A DNA stretch of 64,000 bases from Verpa conica (Eukaryota; Ascomycota; Pezizomycetes; Pezizales; Morchellaceae). Both the position numbers and the translations under genes were made by a program. The stretch is from contig JAUFSD010000003.1 of the NCBI GenBank assembly GCA_033030425.1, positions 2,170,001 to 2,234,000 of the forward strand. Direction: 5' to 3'. The notes under the pieces were generated by a model. The model had not been told where the DNA came from, did not search any database, and saw only the letters and a list, made by a program, of their open reading frames with translations. Below, piece after piece: positions 1 through 12,336 of this stretch; position 1 is the stretch's first letter, and the number at the start of each line of letters is the position of its first letter.

Positions 1-299
1 TGAGATCGCTGGCATCCATAGAGAAGCTGATTCATATACCTGGCATCGGTTCTCGATCATTAAGGCACACTTCTCCGACAAAGAGGCCCAAGGTGCAAAA
101 AAGGAAAGTGCATAACCTACCGCCTCACAAGGCTTTGAAAGCCTCTCTTCCGCTCTGCATCAACCACAGGTTCGATCTTCTCCGGTGCTCGAACATAGAT
201 GGTATTTGCCACGATAATTTCTGGGGCATTAGCAGGCAGAATAGCATAGTCGAAAGAGTTGAGTCGCAAAGTTCGTTCCTCGGGTTCTTTAGGCGCCAT
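1..299 (-). CDS. possible 5' exon(s) of an unknown protein, cut by window edge
   Basis: A minus-strand reading frame opens with ATG at 299 in good context and codes for about 58 residues starting MAPKEPEERTLRLNSFDY. A plausible donor (GTGAGG) lies near 126. A plausible CAG acceptor near 40, preceded by a CTTAAT branch-like site, would continue the frame off the left edge. I recognise no family. The peptide looks protein-like, with mixed hydrophobic and charged residues and no low complexity, but the gene model rests only on frame and splice consensus. It could be a chance ORF. Confidence 0.3.
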
Positions 300-616
300 G
301 ATGGCAAACCGGTGGTGTGAGGGGAGGTGACGTCCACGAGGTACGGAACCTAAGGGCAGGGTTGTTGCCACGATGAAGGCGAACTTTTGAGAAAGCTGGT
401 GGGTCGCAGGGATAGATGATGAACTGCAGGAACAGATGCACGAGTCGTAACGGATGATGATGGTTGTAGAGCTTCAGCGGCTCTTTGGAAGCTGGGTCAC
501 ATCCAGGGCTGTGTGTCACTATGGGTTAGGGATATCGCCACCAGATGTGGTAATGTCGAGTGATTTGCAGTGAGCGTTTGTGGCGTTTATAAGTGTCTGC
601 TTAACTTGATTTTCAA

Positions 617-688
617 GCGTACTTGGTCTAACGGTTATGATTTTCGCTTCCCAAGCGGGAGAACGGGGTTCGACTCCCCGAGTACGCA
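617..688 (+). tRNA. tRNA-Gly (anticodon CCC)
   Basis: The acceptor stem GCGTACT (617-623) pairs perfectly with AGTACGC (681-687), and A688 is the discriminator. The anticodon stem TTCGC/GCGGG encloses the loop TTCCCAA, giving anticodon CCC, which reads GGG. The T arm (664-680) is CGGGG-TTCGACT-CCCCG with a perfect 5-bp stem. The gene is 72 nt with no intron. Confidence 0.95.
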
Positions 689-1210
689 CAAATGCTTACA
701 TTTTACTATTTTGAATAGTTCCAAGATTAGGATAAAATAAACATGTTTCAAGCTCCTATTGCCTCCAGCAGCGGGAGACAAGGCAACAGTCGACCTGTAG
801 ATAGCCAAATAAAATATCTCCAGTGCAAACACATTATTAATCGCCTTACTCACCTCAGGCGGGGTATGTTTTAGTACACACGCGGCGACAATAAACACCC
901 CGCTATTCTATAGGTCTATCTACTTCCCCTTCGATAGCACCCAGCCTCACAGCTACCCCGCAGTTTTCGCATCATGAGACAAGCAGCAGACCCATGGTAA
1001 TACGACTCCTCAGGGCCAGCCTTGCTGTTTGTTAACTTCTCCTCATGTATATGTCTCACGCGTACAAGGCATCTCCAGAATAAAGTAAAGTGCATAAATG
1101 ATTAATGGGACATCATTGAACGAGTGAGATCTGATGAGTACCTCGTGGCTTGGCAGGCACATGCCAGCTATCATAGCTGTCCCTGAGGGCTAGTAGCTAC
1201 CACCTCAACA
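689..1210. other. intergenic, tRNA-Gly to asparaginase
   Basis: There is no supported gene here. The stretch should hold the asparaginase promoter. I see no clear TATA box or repeat. Confidence 0.6.
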
Positions 1211-2499
1211 ATGCGTACACGCACACCCGCACTTGTGATCCACGGCGGTGCCGGTTCTATCTCCCGCACCAATCTTCCAACAGGGTCTCCCCAGTACGCA
1301 GCCTATGTCGCGTCTCTTCGGCATATCCTAGGTGCTATACATCCGCTGTTACTCTCTGGAGCCACTGCGCTAGACGCTGCAACTTCTGCCGTGAGGCTGT
1401 TCGAGGATAATCCTTTGTTCAATGCTGGGAAGGGCGCGGTTTTTAATAGGGATGGAGAAAATGAGCTGGAGGCTTCGGTTATGGTGACTCGGGGCCCTGG
1501 GTGTCAGAAACGGGGCGTGGGGGTTGAATTATTGAGGAGGGTTAAGAATCCAATTCTACTTGCTCGAGAGCTATTGCTGAGACAAGAGGGAGAAGAGGAG
1601 GGGGGGACGAGGCATAATTGTATCTCTGGCCCAGAGGCGGAGAGATTAGCAGAGACGTGGGGGATTGAATTAGTGGATGAGGGGTATTTCTGGACTGAGA
1701 AGCGATGGAATGAGCATCTTCGTGGTTTGAAACCTACGTTGGCGACACCTTGGGGCAGGGATGAGCTGGAGGAGTATTTACCACAAGGCACGGTCGGCTG
1801 TGTGGCACTCGATATCTACGGGACCTTATGCGTCGCGACATCTACAGGAGGACTCACAAACAAGATCCCTGGGCGCATCGGGGATACACCGACTCTAGGC
1901 GCTGGTTTTTGGGCCGAAGAGTGGGAGATCCCGTCCATCCCTCCAAATGTTGCAGCCTGGGACAACTCATGGTTGAATTATATTTTCGGTAGCTGTTTCC
2001 TCCGCGCGCCAATTGATACGAATAAACATCATGGAGAGAAACAACCCCTACTATCCCAGGACCACCCACAGAGGACAACCAGAGCGGTTGCATTATCAGG
2101 GACGGGTAACGGAGATTATTTCTTGCGACTCGCCGCAGCTCACTCTGTTGCGGCCCGATGTCGATTCGGTGGGATGGAGCTGAAAGATGCTACTGCCGAG
2201 ATGGTAGGTGTTGGTGGGGAGATGCAGCGCGCAGCGGGTGATCGATGGGGGAAAGGCGATGGAGAGGGAGGTTTTATTGGAATTGATGAAGGAGGGAAGG
2301 TATATCCATATTTCCTTCTTCTAGCTATGTTCTCAATTCGACAATTGAGTATTTATATGCATTTGTATACGTGGACATTTTCTAATGAGAATCGCTTTAG
2401 GTGGCTATGATCATGAACTGCGGCGGGATGTTTAGGGGATATATCGACGATGAAGGCCGGGCTAGAGTTGGCGTCTTTAGAGACGAGAAAGAGACATAG
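1211..2499 (+). CDS. plant-type L-asparaginase / isoaspartyl peptidase (Ntn hydrolase)
   Basis: This enzyme should hydrolyse L-asparagine and/or isoaspartyl dipeptides. Two exons, 1211-2299 and 2401-2499, give 395 residues. The 101-bp intron has a CTAAT branch site near 2382. Family marks are the N-terminal IHGGAGS, FNAGKGAVFN, and GTVG with the presumed autocleavage nucleophile Thr194, then TSTGGLTNKIPGR and SGTGNGD. Splicing restores the family ending MNCGGMFRG, which the unspliced frame lacks, so the intron is well supported. In this family the proenzyme cleaves itself before the Thr to give alpha and beta subunits. The alpha part carries an extra segment (about residues 110-190). Taspase-like specificity is a less likely alternative. 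No signal peptide is evident, so a cytosolic location is inferred. Confidence 0.92.
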
Positions 2500-4476
2500 A
2501 CCCTGCATATCTGAGCATACATATATATAAAGCATTTCTATCCTATCATGATTACTAGTTTAATAGCACATACATTATTTCTGAGTATTCTTAAGAAATC
2601 TCTGGGTATTACCCTCGGACTGTGGCTGAATGTAGTAGAGAACACCACAAGCAGAGTAGAATAGCGGTATGGTACATGTATGTATGTACATATATATAGC
2701 TCATATTCCATCGTATTGGTCATACTGCTATTAACCCAACTGGTTTAAAGAACACTCAACGGACATCTATCTGCAAACACGAAAGCTTCTTACGGGAGAT
2801 GCGCAGAGATTTTAACCTTATCAATCCATATCCTTCCGATACCGGGAACTTCTATGCGCTTCTGGAGGGCACTGTGGCTGCACCATCATCTGTGCGGTGC
2901 ATAAGCCTTCCTTATGTATACCCTGCGTACTGAGGGGGGGCTGGTAGAAGGCGGGGTTTACCAGGCTACATACTCTAGCAATAATTGGAAATCCCAAGCG
3001 TTTTTAAATGGATATCGGCTCTTCTGAATATACATGTAATGCTCTACTCAGATATGTATGTAGGTAGAGATGCTGCAAATGTTCCCGGGGCTATACTACA
3101 TGTATATGTGAGGTGTGCGTAGCCATTACTGTGCCTACTTACCATGAGTGACTAGAAGTACATCATCCCGTGCATCTCTCGATCACAGTGCCTCCTCGGG
3201 GGCGAGCAACTCCTCGTAACGAGAATCTCCGCGACTATCATTGCACCCACCATCCTGCTTACGGAACTCACCACAGTGTAGTACACAGCGGGGTCAGGGA
3301 AAATGTGAGGGACGAATAACGGGTGTATGATACGGAGAAGCTTCGAACTATGTCTGCGTACATATCTTTGCGCTCTTTACATCCAACGGAGCACATGTTT
3401 CCCCGGCCATTACTAAAAACCTACATACACTGTGGAGCACCCAACTGGTCCGTTGGTTACTCCTGGTTCGCACGATAGATATGATAAATGCTCACGGTGT
3501 CTTTTTTCTTCTTCCTTTTCCTTTCTATCCCGGTCCCGACGGCAAACAACTCTCGCTACAAGTGGCTGCATGGTGCAGGGTGAGTAGAAGTGAACTTCTG
3601 AATCATGAAGTGATTCTGATCCATGACGTACCTATTAAACACCTTCTCTACGCACAAGAGAGAAGAAGCAAAATGCAATCCTGGGGGTGAGGGTGGGAAA
3701 AGGAAAATAGATATTATCATCGAGACTTATCAAGTCTCGTCTATTCTCTACCACCCTAAATCGGAAAAGCCGGCCGACAGCTCCCACAGTGTCAAAGGGA
3801 CATTGGGGTTTCCGATACTGTAAGGACTTGGGGGACCCCTGATTCACCAATCTGCTCAACCCCCCCCGCGTGCACCGCCTCCACAGCCACAGCGTACACC
3901 CGCGTCAACCTCCCACAAAGCGCTGGCACGGCACTGGACGCTGCAGCGACCCAATGGGTGCTCGCCAGCGCAAACCCCAACTCAGACCCCTGCTAGGTGA
4001 GGCGACGGTGGAGTGGCCGTCAGCCAGGCGCTCGTGGGACACCAGGCACGAAGGACGCTATGGCTCTGGTCCGCTTACGCAGAGGCTGCATACAACATAC
4101 AGGAGCAAGGGAGGTAGGGAAGACTGACAGCGTGTTCGGCCGTTTTAATTCCTGCCATTTCCCTCCCCTCTTTCCCCTTCTCCTCCCTCCTCCTCCTCCT
4201 TTCTGTCTCTTGTTTATATTACGGTCCGGTCTATCGTCTTACAGCTTAATATTTATCGGGCTCTTATTATTCATACTCAATCAACAGCTAAATTGTTTTT
4301 TTTCTGTTGACCAGAAAATAATTACAATCCAGCTCCGTCTACTTGCAGTAACGATCTTCAAGTCTATCCTGGTTCCTGGATCGCTCTTGCATAGCAACCA
4401 ACTGAGACACCAGACACAACGCGACTTTATTCTTTGAATCTTTTGCGCCTGTCCTCGTGACTCAACTTCAGTAACA
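2500..4476. other. long intergenic region
   Basis: About 2 kb without a convincing gene. The short ORFs lack family features, good start context or splice partners. The right part carries a pyrimidine-rich promoter tract (listed separately), and there is a run of nine C's near 3860. Confidence 0.6.
4155..4210 (+). promoter_or_regulatory. CT-rich promoter tract
   Basis: An almost pure pyrimidine stretch (repeats of CCCTC, CTCCT and TCC) lies about 270-320 bp upstream of the ATG at 4477. Such tracts are common in core promoters and 5' leaders of filamentous fungi. Assignment to the downstream gene is inferred. Confidence 0.4.
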
Positions 4477-6193
4477 ATGACCGAAGTATTGAATCTTCAG
4501 AACGCGCTCAGCGTTGCACGGAATATTCCTGCGCTTTCTGCGAGTGTCACAGTCGTTGATGATGCTGGAAAGGTTGTTACTACGGTATGTACAGCTAGAG
4601 TTCTATAGTTTTCTTAGTTTATTCGTCCAATATATTTTTTTTGCCAATTCATAGCTTTATTTTGGTAGTTCTTCTATCTTTCATTGAATTTTTTTTCTAT
4701 AGCCTCTTTACATTCTCAATACCTATACTAATATGACTCAGTCCAAAACCATCTTCTCAGCCTTCAAGTCAGCCCGCGAGGCCTACAAAGCCCGTAAAGC
4801 CGAAATTGCCTCTGAGCGCAATGGGGATGCTACCCAGCGCCGCGAATCACGCCGAAGCGATGCCCGCCGTGTCGAACGCCGCGAACGTAAGCTCCTCACA
4901 GCGACTGCTGAAGAGGGCGCCGAAGAAGTCGCCGACGATAGCCAACGCAAAAAGGACAAGAAAAAGTCTAAATCATCCCGCAAGCACCGCTCATCATCCG
5001 AAAGTCGCGAAGACGGCAATGAGGATTCCTCACGGGCGATGACTCGCCGAGGCTCAGAGACGGTGGAGACTGAGACTGCACTGTACCCACCCGGAGCCAT
5101 GGCCATGATACACAATAACGCCTCGCTCCTATCGTTGGCACCAGCTGCCATGTTCGCTGGCAACGACCCTCTTGCTGAGACGCTCCAGATGCTGTTGATG
5201 CAGCTCCAGAACACAATCGACGAGATGTCTTGTATCACTGCTGGCATTGGTGCACTCATTTCCGAGCTTCAGAAGGTCCCTGATACGCTCGCCGTTGTTG
5301 GGCTTACCCTCGCCGAGATCTCTGCTATTGTGGCCAAGATCTCCCCCGCGGCTATTATGGGGATGAAGAGTGCCTTCCCGGTAATTTTCGGTCTTCTCAG
5401 CTCCCCGCAATTCGCGGTTGTTGCTGGTGTTGGTATGGCTGCGACAGTAGTTGTCCTCGGCGGGTTTAAGATTATCAAGAACCTTACAGGTGTTGGCGAG
5501 AAGGTCGATGAGGAGGAGGAAGAGAGAGATCTGGACTTGGAATTTGGAGTCACAACACTACCAGATGAGATTGATGAACCAGAGATTGTTCGCGCGCCTG
5601 TGGCACCTCCAAGAGCAATTATGCCGGCACCTACCCAACTAGAGAATGATTTTAACAACTTGAACATCAACACTAGCGAGGATAAGGAACGTAGGAAGAT
5701 GAAGCGACGGGACAGTGAGAACATAGTTAAGGCTGTCAAGTCTGAAAAGTCGCTGAAGTCGGTCGGCTCGGATAGGTCCGGGAGGGACCGCTCACACAAG
5801 GACCGACCCAAGGCTGAGCGCAGTGAGAGCAGTCGACGACATGAGAGAAGTGATAGGGGCGATAGGGGCGATAAGAGTGAGCGACGGGAGAAACGGGAGA
5901 AGAGTGATAGACATGAGAGGAGCGATAAACACGAGAGGAGCGATAAACACGAGAGGAGCGATAAGCATGAAAAGAGTGACAAGAAGAAGAAAGAGAAGGA
6001 TCTCGTCATCAATCCTCCCTCAAAATTCTCACTCATCAGAAGAGCAACCGCTCCAGCTTCACCAATAGAGCCACAAAGGCCGTCTTTGTCTAAGAGAACC
6101 CCAACGACATTAAGCTCTGCGTCCAAGTCTGACGAGAAGCTTAAGGCTCCAAAGAAGAAGATTCTTGCTAGCTTTTTCGATGGCCGCTCATGA
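4477..6193 (+). CDS. conserved fungal protein, unknown function, with basic repeats and one hydrophobic segment
   Basis: Two exons (4477-4584, 4703-6193) encode 532 residues. The 118-bp intron is phase 0, and the exon-2 frame is open through the acceptor, so the ATG at 4733 is probably internal. Order of parts: a short folded N terminus, a basic Arg/Lys/Ser-rich stretch (about 60-145), a conserved block with PPGAMAM, an amphipathic region, a hydrophobic segment (about 260-297) ending in FKIIKNL, an acidic patch, then an RS/KHE-rich low-complexity tail with four 6-residue repeats. The central block resembles widely distributed but uncharacterised Pezizomycotina proteins. One membrane segment with a charged tail suggests an organelle-membrane adaptor, but that is only inference. 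Confidence 0.85.
5906..5977 (+). repeat. 18-bp tandem repeat inside coding sequence
   Basis: Four units of 18 bp, beginning GATAAACACGAGAGGAGC, encode D-K/R-H-E-R/K-S. The two central units are identical; the outer ones diverge by a few bases. All stay in frame. Confidence 0.9.
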
Positions 6194-8263
6194 TATCTTT
6201 ATTATATGCCTATTTGTGATGATTGTTTTGTACGAATTTGATGGGGTAGATATACGATATATTCGAGAGAGAGTTCAAATTTACATGTTTCCTACGGTTT
6301 TGTTTATATATTGGCAGGCGTTTTTTTCCTTACCCTTTCTTCTATCGACTTCTTGCGTTCGTTAATATAGCTTTCATTGCGTTTGAACGCTCACTTTAAG
6401 AAGTTTTTTTATATGCCCCCCCTGCGCTCTACTGAGCCCATGGCGTTCGATATTTTGGGTGGCTGTGGTACAATGTTTTCTCGCTTACTATTTTTGTCAC
6501 TCGCTAGCCGAATGATTGTTTTTTTATGTCCGGTTGATTCAAGAAGCTTGGCCCGGATGCAAAAGACTGGATGGGGCGAAGAGTAGAGCTGATTGGTCTA
6601 ATGTTGGTATTGATTGCTTTATAGATGTTGACGTGGAGCAAGCAAGAAATTTACGATCCCGAACAAGAAAAAGCCAAAGCCCGATGTTGAACATGATAAA
6701 GTAAATTGTGCACATGATCTGCACTAAATAATTATAGGATTTCCTTTTTTCCCGCCTCAGTCCCAACACCTTGCTATCGGAAGGGGGGTGGGTTGACCCA
6801 GATAAGATGCTAAGTTCCAGTAAAGCAATAATGTACGGATGGGAGGGAGGTGATTTGTGTGTTTAAATGCTACTGGAACATATTGCTCATCGAGTTTGTG
6901 TATGTATCGCGCAACTGTGTGAGCTCGCTCATGCATGCTATTTCTGCCGGAATGTGGTGGAGCCACGTTCTGTCTCGCTATGGTCTACCTGTTTGGATGA
7001 CTGGTATTCCGATGACGCCAGAGGATGGTCATTGTCTGAGGCTGAGGGCGGGGTTTGTGCGAGTGATTGCTAGTGAGCCAAGATAAGCGGGATTTGTATG
7101 AGGCTGTTTTGGGTATGACTGCCTGAGCGACAGACCAATCAGGCAGTGCCTGTCGGGAAGATCGGGAGCTGCTCTTCAGGGTTTTCTCTCCCGGGCTTGG
7201 TGGCGGTTCTAGAGCCGGGTGTTCCTCGTAAACCTCCGATAGGCGCGTGTCCGGCTTCTGTCCGGAGTGGTTCCTGCATGTTTGGTATTATTCGAAAACT
7301 AGTACTCTGCTTCATGAGTGATCACTCGTCCAGTCCTTGATGCTCCAGACCGCGGTGGGATTTTATGAATGGAATTTACTCGAACTTCGCAGAGATCGGC
7401 AGTTCTTCCTCGTCATTCCTTTCCGGAAGAACACAGTCACATGGGATGTAGCGCAGCACGGCTTCTTATTCTACTCTTTCAGCCCAGGCCCTTGTGCCAA
7501 GACACGCATATCCGCACGGGCCGAGCACAGACCCCCCACACCAACACCCCGGGTCCATCTTGCATCCCGACGTCAACGTTATCGATTGCAGAGAACTGAA
7601 GCAAACTCAAAACGGTGTCAACGGTTTCTTTAACAGAGAGCCAACAATGTTCTGAAACCACACTTACATTATGATATCAGGAGGGGATCGGGCATAACAA
7701 ACAAGGCAGGCCGCGTCGGAGATGGCGAGGAAAATGGAGAGGCTGGATGTGATGGGGGTATGAGGTTTGCTATATTTATGGGTCACTGGTGAACGTTGGT
7801 CCTCTTTTATTTCGGATTTAGGGATACACTACAATCTTGTCCTTTACGCACAAGTAGAAAGTCAAGCTTTAAATTTTGGTGCAAGCCTCTAGTTTTTTAA
7901 ATCCTTTTATCTCTTGAGTTCGGCTTCCTTGAGTTTGGTGACTTGTGCAGTGCCCATTATATATCAAGCAGGCTGTTTAGGTGAGTTACCTGGTAGGGCT
8001 TCAGCTCCTTTTCTTTAACAGTTGCATTTTTTGTTCTCCTCAATCTTCCCGTATCGTCTCTATTGGCCCGAGATATTCATGTTTGTCTCCGTGTGATAAT
8101 AGTCACCTGGCTGTCAATCCCTTTTAAAAAACTCGGAGTTTATTCCTTACTTCCGGTAAAAGAGCACTGCTTATATTCTCTTATCCACCCACATAGTTAC
8201 GACCGTTATCAGAGCTCTAGAAGAATCCAAAAACTCTATACTCTACAGTTACCTCATTACACC
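6194..8263. other. long intergenic region
   Basis: About 2 kb between the hypothetical protein and the dynamin-like gene. The several 60-100 codon ORFs have no family features. An in-frame GTP-binding-protein extension from an upstream non-ATG start at 8063 is possible but unlikely. Nothing else is supported. Confidence 0.6.
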
Positions 8264-11200
8264 ATGGCAGAGATCCTCAGGTCTGCTATAGAGTTCAAGA
8301 ACGAAAACACCACTCCCGATCCTCTAGTGAATCATATCGACAGTTATCAGTCTACAGTCATGAGCCACCATATCATCGAAAATCGAGAACACTCTGTATC
8401 AGTTCCTAGGTTCTATCCTCATGGCACCCCCGCAGCCCAAACACCATCAACTGATAGCAACTATGGTGAGACCGCATATCGGGATAAACCTGCCCCTAAA
8501 GAGGAAAACCTCTACAATGGTGAGAACCGATACACTGCTGCGGCAGGTATATAAAAGTCTTTTATAAGTATGAAAACTGACATCTACAAGTAGGAATTCC
8601 GATTGGAGATATACGATCAAGCGTTGGCCTCAGTGCAGCTCCTGGCGTTGACGAAGATGCTATCATGCAAATAGGAGACGAGCCCATGGGACAGGCAGTG
8701 GATTCTGCCGAGGGATCTCATCTAGACCCCTCGGAGAGTGGCCTGGGTGTTCTGGGTGGAGGTATGCGGGGTATGGTTGATCTTGTAAATAGGTTGAGGG
8801 CTTCCGGGATTGAAGATCTTGGTTTGCCTTTACCTAGGATCGCAGTTGTGGGAAACCAGAGTGCGGGAAAGAGCAGTCTTATTGAGGCTATCAGTGGTGT
8901 AAGTCTTCTATCTACAAACACGCTTCTTAATTTCGGAATATCATCTATCATTAAGAAGATTGCTTTCATCCGGTTTATTTCTGAGGTTGCGACTAACGAA
9001 ATTTCGTATAGATTAAAGTACCGCGATACACTGGAACATGCACTCGGGTACGTAACTTTATCTATATTCAAACTTATAATACAATTACTCATTAGAAAAC
9101 AAGTGTCCTCTCGAGATTAATCTCTCTGAGTCTATTAGCCCGGGAGATTCTTGGCATTGTCGAATCTCACTCCGTTTTAAAAAGCGATATGACCCGATGG
9201 CTGCAAAACAGTCTGTCAATAGCAACGGTCGCCCCAGCTCCTCTAAAAGCCCGTGGGTCGACCAAGCTACTGAACAGGTAGCATTTTTGGACATCACAGA
9301 CAAGAACCAAGTTGAACGTGTCCTCGTGGCTGCTCAACAAGCCGTCTTGAATCCTAGCAGGAATTGGCGGGAATATGTGTATGAGCTGAGACCTGAGATT
9401 GCTGCTAACCAGCTTGGCGTAGCTGGGGAAAGGTCAATTCGCGCCGGTAAGAAGCTTCCACGAGGTGGCGGTTCTTGGGCAGGGTTTGAGAAGGGGAAGC
9501 GCCACGTCGTAGAGAAGAAGAATATTGAAGAGGACTTCGAGGTTAAGTTTAGTCCGAATGTGGTGTGCATGGAGGTATGTTGCTTTCTCTACTTTTTGAT
9601 AAAGGTTGCGCTAATTGCTTTGATCCAAGATTACGGGTCCTGATTTGCCTAATCTTGCGTTTATTGATTTGCCTGGAGTTATACAAACCACAGAGTCGGT
9701 AAGTATTTTGATTGATCATTAGTCATAGGCATGACTGGCACTAATTTTTAATCATATATTAGGAGAGTGAGCATTACCTGATCGACCTGGTTACAGGATT
9801 AGTGAAAGATTATGTGCAAGAAGAAGATTGCTTAATAATGCTGGCTTTGACGATGAAAGGTTTGAATTCTGTGAGAGATTGCTTATTTGGTTTACGCTAA
9901 TAGGTTTCTCCTAGATGACGCAGTTAACCAATCAGCTGCTCGCCTGGCCCGGGAATTTGGTGAAGAGAGAACTATTGGTAAGTCAAAACTTGATTATCTA
10001 CATAAGCATGATTTTTTTCTAAAATATTATAGGGGCCTTGACCAAACCGGATACTGTTGGCCCAGGGGAGTATGAACAATGGGTTAACATCCTGCGTGGA
10101 AATTCTCATCGTCTGAGGCATGGGTACTTTGTGACCAAACAGCCCAATCAGGAACAATTGAATCAGGGAATCGATCATGCCCAGGCCAGAGCACAAGAAG
10201 CGGATTTCTTTACAAATAGTGAACCGTGGGCAACTGATTTGAAGGACCTGAAGCATAGATTTGGTACTCAGGCATTGCAGAGCTACTTGGCAAAGGAGCT
10301 AGGGGAGCTAATTAAAAAGAGGTATAATAAATTCTCAGACTCATCAGGTTACGTTAGCTTAATATTTACCCCACTTCAGGCTTCCAGGTGTCGTTGAGAG
10401 CATCAAAAATCAGCATGCTGAGGTCAAAGAGGAGCTCGCTGCTCTTCCACCACCTCCGACTGATAACCAGGTATATCTCGTTCACAACCTTGTTCGCGAA
10501 TTTGATACATACCTCGTGGGGCACTTGTCTGGAGGACCTGGGCACAATGAATTCCAGCAGGATCTCCGTCGGCTCGCGGATCAGTTTCAAAGAACCCTCA
10601 AAAGTTATCGCCCGACTCTCAAGGTCTTTGAAACTCTCAAGGAGGAGGGCGATTTTGCACGTCTCCTAGAGACACCACGCAAAGCACCAGCTTCTGCACG
10701 CCGAAGAGGTGAAGGTGAATGGTTCGGTGATCGTGAACGGGAGTCATCTCCATCTTTGAGAAAAAGTCGGAAGCATCAAGTAGGAGTAGAAGTACATACT
10801 TTGTCGAGCGATGAAGAGAATGTGGCATCACCTTATGGGAAGAAGCGAAGAGTAACCAATGAGGGAGCGACTGTGACCCCGAAGAAGCCAAGGAGAGTAA
10901 ACCCACTCTCTGGGGTAGGGGATGATGGTGAGTATTTATCCAGTTTTTATTAATTTTTGTTGAGTTTGTCACGAGTTCTAATTTGCTTAATTCATAGCAC
11001 ATAAATTTAATCTTCCTCAGATTCGACATATCATTGAATCTACGGCGACCGCCCGCATACCAGGCCAGGTTGATCCGAAAGCTATCACCAATCTAATTAA
11101 AAAGACCATTCGCTTATGGAACCCTATCTTGGCTGATTTCCTCAATAGTTGCGGTAGCCTTCTTAACGATCGGGTGCATAAGTGCTTCACCCAAGTTTTC

Positions 11201-11898
11201 AAGGAGTATCAAAAAAGCCCTATCTTTGAAGCTGTTTATAAGGTTCTCAATCAGCTGGTGACAGAATCCTTCCAACGTCAGAAAGAAGCTGTCGAGCGCC
11301 TATGGTTTCTGGAGGAGGATCAGATTTGCACTCTCAATGAAGAGGACTACCAGAGATACATCGAGAATCACTTAGAGATTCTAATGAATAGGAGAGCGCG
11401 TAACCTAGAAGAGCAAAAGGGCCAAGCAGCAGCGGCAGAATCAGCAGCAAACGCCGATGATAATACCATGTCATCACGCAAAAGGAAAGCGGTTCAGAAT
11501 CCCCCGGTCCGTGATACTCCACTAGTCGATCCGTACCGAAAGGAGGTCCATGTTCTAGCACAAGTGAGGGCGTATAATGAGGTTGCGCAGAAAAGGTTCG
11601 TAGACAATGTCTACATGTCCATCCAACATGAGATTGTCGGTGTATTTTCCAAGGGTATTTTAAATACCTTGCACACTGGACTGGGGCTCGACAAGCCGGA
11701 AGGTATAGTTTGATCATTTTATTTTTATCAATTGAATTGTTTAAAACTCACTAATACTGACTGTGTCCTGTAGTTGCGGAGATTTGCACGGATCTACTTG
11801 TAGAGGATCCCCAAAAGGAGAAGCGTAGGAAGGAGTTGATTGGAAAGAGTGAACAGCTTTCTAGAGCAATGGAAGAACTGTGTCGTATTACTGAATAA
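8264..11898 (+). CDS. Mx/dynamin-like large GTPase
   Basis: Eleven exons encode 996 residues: 8264-8546, 8594-8898, 9012-9047, 9104-9574, 9630-9698, 9763-9859, 9915-9977, 10033-10321, 10380-10927, 10998-11702 and 11774-11898. GTPase motifs are the P-loop GNQSAGKSS (about 180), switch-I TGTCTR, DLPGV (about 378) and TKPD (about 445). The middle/stalk region follows, and a GED-like C terminus ends in MEELCRIT. A long insert lies between switch I and DLPG, and a basic Ser/Arg low-complexity stretch (about 640-715) interrupts the stalk. The N-terminal extension of about 150 residues is unlike classical Vps1/Dnm1. No PH domain is seen. The family tubulates or severs membranes; this fungal Mx-like branch has no agreed role. 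Intron 3 uses an AAG acceptor, skipping a nearer TAG. Confidence 0.92.
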
Positions 11899-12336
11899 TT
11901 TATAGGAGAGTATTCTTAGAGTATATTAGCGTGTTGAGTTTCCCTTGGGGATATATTGATGTTGCTTTAGTTGATAGGGTTGAAGGAATCAGGATTATCA
12001 TAGTTTATTTTCTACTTTTATAATAAAAATACTCTTTGTACATGTCCCATGGTAGATATACGAAGGGCCTCTTTTTGGAATTTGCCAAGTCAGTCAACAT
12101 TGTTAGCCAAGTAACTAGGTATCTTGTTACGAAATAAAAGGGTTGGGATAAAATTTTGTCTATTGAATTTTTTTTTAGCAATGGTCGTATGATCAGAAAC
12201 TCTTAAATATGAGGCGTCTTGATTGGATACTGTAGAAGCTACTAATAAAATCGGGAAATAGGAAATAGAAGGGGTTTGCGATCTTTATTTCTCAGGCAGA
12301 ATACAGGGTAGCGTGCCAATCTGACTATTTGAGCCA
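11899..12336. other. convergent 3' intergenic
   Basis: AT-rich 438 bp between two converging genes. It is too short, and lacks the motifs, to hold a ThrRS catalytic core, so the neighbour at 12337 is truly truncated. Confidence 0.7.

Noticed and set aside
5269..6126. 285-codon minus-strand ORF
   Set aside because: Antisense shadow of the repeat-rich hypothetical gene; Ser/Leu-rich from complement of Lys/Arg/Asp codons.
8063..8263. N-terminal extension of the dynamin-like protein
   Set aside because: Opens without ATG, and the ATG at 8264 has a better context.
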